DNA of 43,146 nt. It comes from Pirellulaceae bacterium. GTDB taxonomy: Bacteria > Planctomycetota > Planctomycetia > Pirellulales > Pirellulaceae. The position numbers were made by a program, and so were the translations under genes. Every line of letters starts with the position of its first letter. The stretch's first letter is position 1. A model generated the notes under the pieces. It had not been told where the DNA came from. It did not search any database and saw nothing but the letters and a program-made list of their open reading frames with translations. The DNA lies in the NCBI GenBank assembly GCA_023382975.1, contig JAHDXO010000022.1, forward strand, positions 105,716-148,861, given 5' to 3'. Shown here one piece after another: positions 30,023-36,574 of this stretch.

Positions 30023-31197
30023 AAACGCATCCAGACATCGCTAGCAACATCATTGCTGCCTCCAACCGTAGCCGAATTCGTGAGAATTCGGATCGGCGTT
30101 TCTCCGCCGCCGAACGGAGTGAAGACCGTACGACTCGCAGCGGACTTCGCGAGAATTCCAGGTCCGAGTTCTCACGAATTCGGCTACGGGGGGCGATTCT
30201 GATTGCCCTGCTGTGTGTCGGGTTGGCGACCCCGGTTGCTCCCGCCGCCGAGCCGACCACCTTTTCCGACGTGGTGGCGTCGGTGCAGCCCAAGATCGTC
30301 AAGATCTACGGCGCCGGCGGACTCCGCGGGCTGGAAGCCTACCAAAGCGGCTTCCTCATTTCGCCGCAGGGCCACGTGCTGACCGCGTGGAGCTACGTGC
30401 TGGATACGGACTTCATTACCGTAACCTTGGCGGACGGCCGGAAGTTCCAGGGGAAGCTGGTTGGAGCCGATCCTCGCATCGAAATCGCGATCTTGAAGAT
30501 TCCCGCCGAAGATACGCCGCATTTTTCGCTGGACCAGGCCCAGACGCTCGACGTCGGCGACCGCGTGCTGGCGTTCAGCAACTTGTTCGGCGTGGCGATG
30601 GGCGATGAACCGGCGAGTGTCCAGCACGGCAACGTATCGATCAAGACGTCGTTGTCGGCTCGCCGCGGCGCCTTCGAAACACCCTACGACGGTCCCGTCT
30701 ACGTGCTGGATGCCATGACGAACAACCCCGGTGCGGCCGGTGGCGTGTTGACGAACTTGCGCGGGGAACTCGCCGGAATCTTGGGCAAGGAACTGCGCAA
30801 CACGTTGAACAACACCTGGCTGAACCATGCCGTGCCGATCGATGCCATCGCCGCGTCGGTGGAGGACATCCTGGCTGGGAAGATCCTGCCGCGGACCGTC
30901 GAAGACGAGACTCGCAAGCCCGCTCAGCCCTGGACCCTGTCCTTGCTCGGCGTCCGCTTGGTTCCGAACGTGCTGCCCAAGACTCCGCCGTTCCTCGACG
31001 CCGTGACGCCCGGTTCGCCTGCGGCCAAAGCCGGTTTGCAGCCCGACGACCTGATCCTGTTCATCAACGGACGCGTCGCGTCGTCGTGCAAGAACCTCGC
31101 GGACGAGTTGACGTTTGTCGACCGGATTGATCCGGTGTCGCTGACCGTTCAGCGAGGTATCGATCTGCTGGAAGTCACCTTGGAGCCCGAACCGTAA
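30019..31197 (+). CDS. HtrA-like pseudoprotease with PDZ domain
   Basis: 392 aa. Clear S1C/HtrA fold but all catalytic positions are changed: His position is S125 (LTAWSYV), Asp position is E155 (PRIEIAILK) and Ser position is A240 (NPGAAGGVL). The surrounding framework (GHVLT, VTLADGRKFQGKLVG, LRGELAGILG) is well kept, so the loss is specific. One PDZ domain (~315-388) ends the protein. Residues 16-57 are encoded by a 124-bp inverted-repeat element that separates the Met from the hydrophobic signal segment (59-77). The ATG overlaps the previous stop by four bases. Probably a binding or regulatory subunit for the active protease upstream. Confidence 0.88.
   Translation: MKTHPDIASNIIAASNRSRIRENSDRRFSAAERSEDRTTRSGLRENSRSEFSRIRLRGAILIALLCVGLATPVAPAAEPTTFSDVVASVQPKIVKIYGAGGLRGLEAYQSGFLISPQGHVLTAWSYVLDTDFITVTLADGRKFQGKLVGADPRIEIAILKIPAEDTPHFSLDQAQTLDVGDRVLAFSNLFGVAMGDEPASVQHGNVSIKTSLSARRGAFETPYDGPVYVLDAMTNNPGAAGGVLTNLRGELAGILGKELRNTLNNTWLNHAVPIDAIAASVEDILAGKILPRTVEDETRKPAQPWTLSLLGVRLVPNVLPKTPPFLDAVTPGSPAAKAGLQPDDLILFINGRVASSCKNLADELTFVDRIDPVSLTVQRGIDLLEVTLEPEP
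30066..30189. repeat. 124-bp inverted-repeat element inside the pseudoprotease gene
   Basis: Arms at 30066-30092 and 30163-30189 are inverted copies of 27 bases with one mismatch (G at 30168). The left arm holds GCCGAATTCGTGAGAATTCG. The element adds about 41 codons, stop-free, and keeps frame. It is MITE-like, with no transposase. No target-site duplication is obvious. Confidence 0.85.
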
Positions 31198-31227
31198 CCG
31201 CTGCGTTGGAGTTCGTTCTTCCGCGCG

Positions 31228-31255
31228 CCCCGCTGGAGCGTACGCTTCAGCGGGG
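31228..31255. repeat. 28-base near-perfect palindrome between HtrA-like genes
   Basis: Left arm CCCCGCTGGAGCGT (31228-31241) and right arm ACGCTTCAGCGGGG (31242-31255) pair at 13 of 14 positions, with a G-T wobble at the odd one. A 12-base direct repeat GCGTTGGAGTTC flanks it (31203-31214 and 31258-31269). The 156-base spacer 31198-31353 holds no gene. It may be a terminator or a dispersed repeat. Confidence 0.7.
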
Positions 31256-31353
31256 CGGCGTTGGAGTTCACGCTTCAGCGTGCCGTGATCGTCAAATGAA
31301 AGCCCAAAACGTACTTTCCCCAGTTCCCAACTCCGACCGACTCGGGATATCCG

Positions 31354-33321
31354 ATGATTCGCACACAATCTCCTTTCGTCATCCTCGCCTTCGTCGCTCT
31401 GCTCCGAATCGCGGCCCCTGCGCTAGCTCAGGAAGACGTCCGCCTGCAAGAAGAAGTTGCGATCAAGAACGCGGTGGCTGCTGTGGCTCCGTCGGTGGTT
31501 CGAATCGAGACGTTGGGCGGTCTCGAACGCGTCGGCGGCGTGCTGGTGGGCACCGGCCCGACAACTGGGCTGGTCGTGTCGGAAGACGGTTACGTGATTT
31601 CCAGCGCGTTCAATTTCATTCAGCAACCGACGACGATTCTGGTCACGTCGCCCAGCGGCAAGCGGACGGCGGCTCAGATCGTTGGCCGCGACCGCTCGCG
31701 GATGCTGGTGTTGCTCAAGGTCAATACCGACGAGAAATTGCCGGTGCCGACGATGGTGCCGCGCAATGAAATGGTCGTTGGCCAGTGGACGATCGCCGTG
31801 GGACGCACCTTCGAAGGCCCCGAACCGAATGTCTCAGTGGGCGTCTTGAGCGCCCGCGACCGAGTTTGGGGCAAGGCGATTCAAACCGACGCGAAGATCT
31901 CGCCCAACAACTACGGCGGTCCGCTGGTCGACATTCGCGGCCGCGTGCTGGGTGTCCTGGTTCCGTTGTCCCCGCAGGGTCAAGACGAAGTCGCCGGCGC
32001 GGAATGGTACGATTCCGGAATCGGGTTCGCCGTGCCGTTGGTCGATATCTTGCCTCATCTGGACAAGCTGAAGCGCGGCGATGAACTGAAGCCGGGCGTG
32101 TTGGGGCTGAACTTGAAAGGCGCCGACATCTACTCGCTGCCGGCCGAAGTGGCCGCCGTCCAACCCAAGTCGCCCGCCTACGCCGCGGGTCTGAAGGCCG
32201 GGGACGTGATCGTTCAGGCGGACGGCGAAGAGATCGTGCGTCAGGCCCAACTGCGGCACGTCATCGGCCGACACTACGCCGGCGATCAAGTGTCGTTGGT
32301 CGCCAAGCGAGGCGATCAGCGGATCGAACTCTCCGTCGAACTGGTCGACAAACTGGAACCGTACGTGCATCCGTTTCTCGGCGTCTTGCCGCTTCGCGCC
32401 ACCGCGCCCGAGGCGGGTGTCGTCGTGCGCTTCGTCTACCCCGGAAGCCCGGCGGCCGAGGCCGGAATCCAGGCAGGCGATCGTCTGCTGACGCTGGCGG
32501 GCAAGCCGCTGCCGGATTTGAACTCCGCGTTACAGGTCTTGGCCAATTTCGAGCCGCCAGCCGAAATCGACGCGCAGATCCAACGCAACGGGCAGCCCCA
32601 AGACCTGAAAGTCAAGTTGGCCGCCCTGCCGAAAGAGATCCCCGCCGAATTGCCCCCAGCCCATGCGCCCATCGATCCCGCCGGAGTCGAACGCCCGCCC
32701 GTCGGCGCCGTCGAGATCAAGTTGCCCGAAGAGAGCAACGAGTGCGTGGCCTACATTCCGGAGACGTACCATCCAACGGTTCCGCACGGCGTCGTCGTCT
32801 GGCTGACGGAGCCCGGCAAGTTTGATCGCGCGAAGCTGATCGAGCAGTTCAAGAACGTCTGCAGCCAGTACGACCTGATTGTGCTCGCGCCCCAACCGGC
32901 CGATGCGGCGCGATGGCAGCCGACGGAAGTCGAGTTCATTCGCAAGTCGCTCGACGATCTGATCTCGAAATACAACGTGGACCGCACGCGGATCGTCGCC
33001 CAGGGCAGCCAGGCCGGCGGCGCGATGGCTTGGCTCACCGCGCTCGGCCACCGCGATCTGATCCGGGCCGTCGTCCCCTTCGACACCTCGCTGCCCGCCC
33101 GCGCCCAAGTCGCCGCCAACGATCCGATCGAACGCTTGGCCATCCACATCGCGTTTCCGAAAAATTCGAAGCTCGCCGACCGCATCCGCGCCGAGGTCAA
33201 GCAACTGGAAGCCATGAAGTACCCCGTGCTGGTCAAAGAACTGGACGACGACGCCAAGCAATTGACCGAAGACCAAACCAAGGAACTAGCCCGCTGGATC
33301 GACACCCTCGACCGGCTGTAG
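31354..33321 (+). CDS. HtrA-like pseudoprotease with two PDZ domains fused to an inactive alpha/beta-hydrolase-like domain
   Basis: 655 aa. Signal peptide at residues 1-25. The S1C framework is recognisable but the catalytic positions are F86 (VISSAFNF), M117 (GRDRSRMLVLLK) and Y187 (SPNNYGGPLVD). PDZ domains at ~245-330 and ~340-425 are followed by a Pro-rich linker. The C-terminal ~200 residues look like an esterase/alpha-beta hydrolase: GVVVWLTEPG, then the nucleophile elbow RIVAQGSQAGGAMA, where Q553 takes the position of the usual Ser. Both enzyme domains therefore seem dead. It lies 156 bases after the second HtrA-like gene. Likely a sensor or adaptor protein of the envelope. No strong ribosome site. 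Confidence 0.9.
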   Translation: MIRTQSPFVILAFVALLRIAAPALAQEDVRLQEEVAIKNAVAAVAPSVVRIETLGGLERVGGVLVGTGPTTGLVVSEDGYVISSAFNFIQQPTTILVTSPSGKRTAAQIVGRDRSRMLVLLKVNTDEKLPVPTMVPRNEMVVGQWTIAVGRTFEGPEPNVSVGVLSARDRVWGKAIQTDAKISPNNYGGPLVDIRGRVLGVLVPLSPQGQDEVAGAEWYDSGIGFAVPLVDILPHLDKLKRGDELKPGVLGLNLKGADIYSLPAEVAAVQPKSPAYAAGLKAGDVIVQADGEEIVRQAQLRHVIGRHYAGDQVSLVAKRGDQRIELSVELVDKLEPYVHPFLGVLPLRATAPEAGVVVRFVYPGSPAAEAGIQAGDRLLTLAGKPLPDLNSALQVLANFEPPAEIDAQIQRNGQPQDLKVKLAALPKEIPAELPPAHAPIDPAGVERPPVGAVEIKLPEESNECVAYIPETYHPTVPHGVVVWLTEPGKFDRAKLIEQFKNVCSQYDLIVLAPQPADAARWQPTEVEFIRKSLDDLISKYNVDRTRIVAQGSQAGGAMAWLTALGHRDLIRAVVPFDTSLPARAQVAANDPIERLAIHIAFPKNSKLADRIRAEVKQLEAMKYPVLVKELDDDAKQLTEDQTKELARWIDTLDRL

Positions 33322-33768
33322 TGCCGTCCTCATCGCACCTGGTTGCAGATTCGATGACCTGCGTGACCACCAAGATGGGCATCGCGCCGTGGCTCACGCT
33401 GCACGCTCGCCCCCTACCGTAGCTCAGGCTGCGCGTCCGTCCCCACCGTAGCTCAGGCTGCCAGCCTGAAAGGCAATGGGGGACGTGCTAATTGCCGCTC
33501 TCTTCGCCTCGCCGTTTCCCCGCCTGTGGAGGCTTCTTTCGCTGCGAAAAAATGCTGCCGGCATGCTGCTGCCCCCAGTAGACAGGCGCGTTTGTACCCG
33601 TTAGATTTCTGGTCCTAACCTTTGGCTACCACAAGCCAAACCTACCCTGCCAGCGGCTGGATTGGTCCAGCCAGTGTGAATGTGCGCCCGGCGAAGTTCT
33701 CAAGCACGGACGACGGTGCCGCGCGCACGGTTTATTTTCACCGCGATTTGTGAAAGGAGTGTTGCTCG
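33322..33768. other. 447-base intergenic region with short repeats
   Basis: No supported gene. ACCGTAGCTCAGGCTG occurs twice (33416-33431 and 33445-33460), and the second copy runs into the palindrome CAGGCTGCCAGCCTG (33454-33468), the complement of the one at 1317-1331. The rest (33469-33768) shows nothing I can name; it must carry the promoter of the small secreted protein. Confidence 0.6.
33416..33468. repeat. dispersed palindrome repeat (copy 2) with direct duplication
   Basis: Two exact 16-base direct copies of ACCGTAGCTCAGGCTG 29 bases apart, the second extended into CAGGCTGCCAGCCTG. The shared core with 1317-1331, in reverse orientation, indicates a repeat family. Confidence 0.65.
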
Positions 33769-34116
33769 ATGACGCGAGTTCTAATCGCAGCGTTCTTGGT
33801 GGTCCTGTTCGCTTGCCAAGCAGACGCCCGACCGTGGCGCAGAACAGGATCGAGTTCATCGTCCGGATCGGCGACGGTCTGGTCGGGGGGGCCGCAGGCG
33901 GTGGCCGAGGCGAAAGCCCAGCGAGCGGCATCGCAGCGCATCAGGGGGCATCTGGGCGGCGGATTCGGGGGCGGCAATGCGGAGGGCGTCGGCTTCAGCA
34001 CCCGTTCGGCCCAGGACGCCTTGAACAACTGCTGCTATACCGGACAGCGGCGAGTTGCCGGCTCGGCCGTCTACCGCGGCAGCGACGGTTGGTACGCCGT
34101 CAAGATCTACTACTGA
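33769..34116 (+). CDS. small secreted Gly-rich protein with CC motif
   Basis: 115 aa. AAAGGAG precedes the ATG. Signal peptide at residues 1-20 (cleavage after ADA). Mature part: Ser-rich stretch, a charged helix AVAEAKAQRAASQR, a glycine loop HLGGGFGGGNAEGVGFS (residues 61-77), a Cys pair C88-C89 in NNCCYTG, and a C-terminal WYAVKIYY strand. I recall similar small proteins in other planctomycetes, but do not know a function. It converges with the COG3014-like lipoprotein gene and overlaps its end by seven bases. Confidence 0.82.
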   Translation: MTRVLIAAFLVVLFACQADARPWRRTGSSSSSGSATVWSGGPQAVAEAKAQRAASQRIRGHLGGGFGGGNAEGVGFSTRSAQDALNNCCYTGQRRVAGSAVYRGSDGWYAVKIYY

Positions 34117-35516
34117 GGTTGCTGGTCGGTGCTGGCGAGAACTTGCCCGACGGGCTCCTGGCCAGGGAAGTGTACTAGGACATAGGCGTTGCGCCCGTTG
34201 GGGACAGTGATTTGTCGCGCGACGGGCGAACCCATGATCCGGCGATTGCGATCCAGCGGCTCGAAACGGATTTCGTGTTGGCCGGCGGGCAGTTCCAGCC
34301 GCAGCACCTGGATCGTGTCGGGCAGCAGTCCCCAGCAGCGCGTATCGGCGTTTTCGGTGAACTGCCAAGCCAAGCCGGCCAGTTCGAATGCGACTGCCTG
34401 CCACGTGCCTTCCGAAACACCCGACGAACGTTTGGCCGCGTAAACCGACGCTTCCTTGACCGCGCGCCGCACCAGCGCGCGGGCGACCACTTGATGGTGA
34501 TTCGCTTCGCACTGGGTGATCGCCATCTGTGTCACGTCGGTGATGGTCGCCGTCGAACCGTAGGGTGTTCCGGCGACGCTGACCGACACCTCGGAAACCC
34601 GGTTGGGCGAGGCGACAACGCGCGGAACCTTGATCGGTGCGACGACGGGCGGCAGCGTCTTGTTTCCTGTCAGGGTCAACGCGGCGCTGGCGATCATCAC
34701 CGCCGCAGTCGAGGGAATCTCTTCGACTTCGTCCTTGAACGGCCCGCGGCCGACGAGCGCAAAAACATACAGCACGCCGTGATCCGGCGCCGAATGGCGG
34801 CCGGTTCGCGAGCGCATTAGATCGTTGGTTCCCGGAGCGAACCCGGGCTGCCAACTGACAACCATCTCGCGGTAGCGAGCGACGTCGTCGAAGTCGCGAT
34901 GCGTCTCTTCACGCAACGCCGCGCGCAAATAGGGTGCCAGAGCCACCTGCTGGTAGACGGCTTTCGGGTTGGTGCCATCCGGCTGAGCCGCCGCGGCGAC
35001 GATCTGCGCCTGCTTGTCGACCAATTGCAGGCAGTAGGCTTCCGCGTCGTCCCCACCCCGCATCAGATTGGCCAAGGCCAGATAGGCGCGGATCAGCACT
35101 TTTTCGTAGTCTTCGCCGGCATAGCTCAGCCACTGATCGTCGCCGAACATCGAGAGCGACGTTTCGGCCAAGCTCTTCTCTTCCAGATGGTCGAACTGAT
35201 CGCGGACCTGCCGGAAGCTCTGCTCGGCCTCGCTCGCTCGTCCCGCCGCCAATTGCACGGACGCCTTTTCCAGCAGCAGCACGTTGGCATCCCCGCGGCT
35301 TCGCTCGATCTCCGCGTCCAGCAACCGCTGGGCACCGTCCAGATCGCCGCTGTAGAACGTGTTTCGCACCGCGATCAGACGGTCGGTATGCGTCGCGCAA
35401 CCGCTAGCTGCCAGCACAACCAGCGCCAGCAACGCCCGCAGAAGACGGCCGCACGGAAAGCGGGTGGCGGCCGCCAACAGCAGACTGCTCGGGTTGTTTC
35501 GACGCGAGGATCGCAC
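34110..35516 (-). CDS. COG3014-like lipoprotein
   Basis: 468 aa from a GTG at 35516; GGAGG lies about 12 bases upstream and no better start was seen. Long N-terminus, then a lipobox LAASGC with C40 as lipidation site. Helical TPR-like region (~50-210, with GDLDGAQRLLDAEI and EKASVQLAAGRASEAEQSF), followed by a beta-rich C-terminal half containing YVFALVGRGPFKDEVEE. This matches COG3014-type lipoproteins, which are often encoded beside LpoB-like lipoproteins. The LpoB-like gene lies 82 bases upstream on the same strand. Probably outer-membrane attached and periplasmic. Family call moderate. Confidence 0.8.
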   Translation of the reverse strand: MRSSRRNNPSSLLLAAATRFPCGRLLRALLALVVLAASGCATHTDRLIAVRNTFYSGDLDGAQRLLDAEIERSRGDANVLLLEKASVQLAAGRASEAEQSFRQVRDQFDHLEEKSLAETSLSMFGDDQWLSYAGEDYEKVLIRAYLALANLMRGGDDAEAYCLQLVDKQAQIVAAAAQPDGTNPKAVYQQVALAPYLRAALREETHRDFDDVARYREMVVSWQPGFAPGTNDLMRSRTGRHSAPDHGVLYVFALVGRGPFKDEVEEIPSTAAVMIASAALTLTGNKTLPPVVAPIKVPRVVASPNRVSEVSVSVAGTPYGSTATITDVTQMAITQCEANHHQVVARALVRRAVKEASVYAAKRSSGVSEGTWQAVAFELAGLAWQFTENADTRCWGLLPDTIQVLRLELPAGQHEIRFEPLDRNRRIMGSPVARQITVPNGRNAYVLVHFPGQEPVGQVLASTDQQPQ

Positions 35517-35598
35517 GGCTACGTTCGCCTCCGAATTGCGTCGCGTACCGCTGGACGCGACTCCGTCCTGAGGACTATCCAGAGTGAGTGGCGGGCGC

Positions 35599-36291
35599 TC
35601 AGTTCCACAACTTCATCGCCGACCATTTGCTGGCCGCCGAATGATGGTATCCCTTGCTCAGCGTAGCCGACTCCTTCTGCGGCTGGCCCGTGCGCACGTC
35701 AACCAACTCCAGGGTCAGCAGATAGTCGCGCTGATAGTCCTTGTTGTCGCGGGTGGTTCCCGAGGTGATCGTGGCGTACAGCAGGTAGTCGAACGGCTGG
35801 CCCTGTTGTTCCATGAAGGCCGTAAAGGTTCTCATCCCTGCGGGGATGAACAGTTCGTCGGGACGCAACCGGGTTTCGCGCAGGCCCGCTTCGACGAAGC
35901 GGCGGCTGACCGGCTGGAACGATCCGGATTCCAGGATCTTGCTGTCGATGCATTGGTAGATCTGTTCCTTGAAGTCGCCGATCTCCTCGGCACTCTTGTT
36001 CTCGACGCCGATGAAACAGATCCGCTTCGGGGCCAGCACGGCGGGCTGATTGGGATACGACGCCAGCGTCGCCGGCACTTCGTAGCTGCGTGCCAACAGC
36101 TTGGCTACCGATTCCTCGATCAACGGGCGAAACGTCTCGCTACCCGCTTGATGGCTGCCGATCATTTCCTTCTCGCCGGGCTGGACCACCCGGGCATGTT
36201 GCTTGCTGCGGCATCCGCTGGCGGCGGAAACGGCAACGATCAGAAAGGCGCAAAGTGCTGGCAGTGCAGCCATCGATAGACGTCGCGACAT
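35599..36291 (-). CDS. LpoB-like lipoprotein
   Basis: 230 aa. AAGGAGG precedes the ATG at 36291. Lipobox SAASGC (C27). The domain from ~90 to 215 follows the LpoB pattern: RICFIGVENKSAEEI, a helix with KILESGSF, FDYLLYATITSGT and YLLTLELVDVRTGQ. In enterobacteria LpoB is an outer-membrane lipoprotein that stimulates the peptidoglycan synthase PBP1B. First gene of a pair with the COG3014-like lipoprotein. Whether this organism has a PBP1B partner cannot be seen here, so the role is uncertain. Bases 36292-36574 hold no gene apart from a terminator hairpin. Confidence 0.85.
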   Translation of the reverse strand: MSRRLSMAALPALCAFLIVAVSAASGCRSKQHARVVQPGEKEMIGSHQAGSETFRPLIEESVAKLLARSYEVPATLASYPNQPAVLAPKRICFIGVENKSAEEIGDFKEQIYQCIDSKILESGSFQPVSRRFVEAGLRETRLRPDELFIPAGMRTFTAFMEQQGQPFDYLLYATITSGTTRDNKDYQRDYLLTLELVDVRTGQPQKESATLSKGYHHSAASKWSAMKLWN

Positions 36292-36527
36292 CGGCCGTCC
36301 TCCTTGACGTACCCCGAGAGATTGAAAAAGCGGGCGGGCGCCGAGCGGACGTCGTGAAAACCGTGCGAAATCCGTAGGTCGCCAGGTGCCTGTCCGAACT
36401 CGACCACCGCGTTGACGAGAAAACGTGCCGTAAGCCGGCGAAAAAGGATGCCGTTGGTATATCGGATCGACGCGGGGAGGGAATTGAAGGAATTTGGCGA
36501 GGCCACGAGAGCGCGAGACAAGAAAGA

Positions 36528-36561
36528 CCCGTCGGACGGACGCGGCGGCCCGTCCGACGGG
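36528..36561 (-). terminator. hairpin after the HEAT-repeat gene
   Basis: CCCGTCGGACGG (36528-36539) and CCGTCCGACGGG (36550-36561) form a perfect 12-bp stem with a 10-base loop. On the minus strand it starts 14 bases after the stop of the HEAT gene and is followed by TCTTTCTTG, a T-rich tract, so it can act as an intrinsic terminator. Confidence 0.6.
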
Positions 36562-36574
36562 CTCGGGTGTGTTG

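Noticed and set aside
33626..33931. Minus-strand frame of 101 codons across the spacer and small protein
   Set aside because: Overlaps the small secreted gene, lacks a ribosome site, and its Pro/Arg composition is typical of shadow frames.
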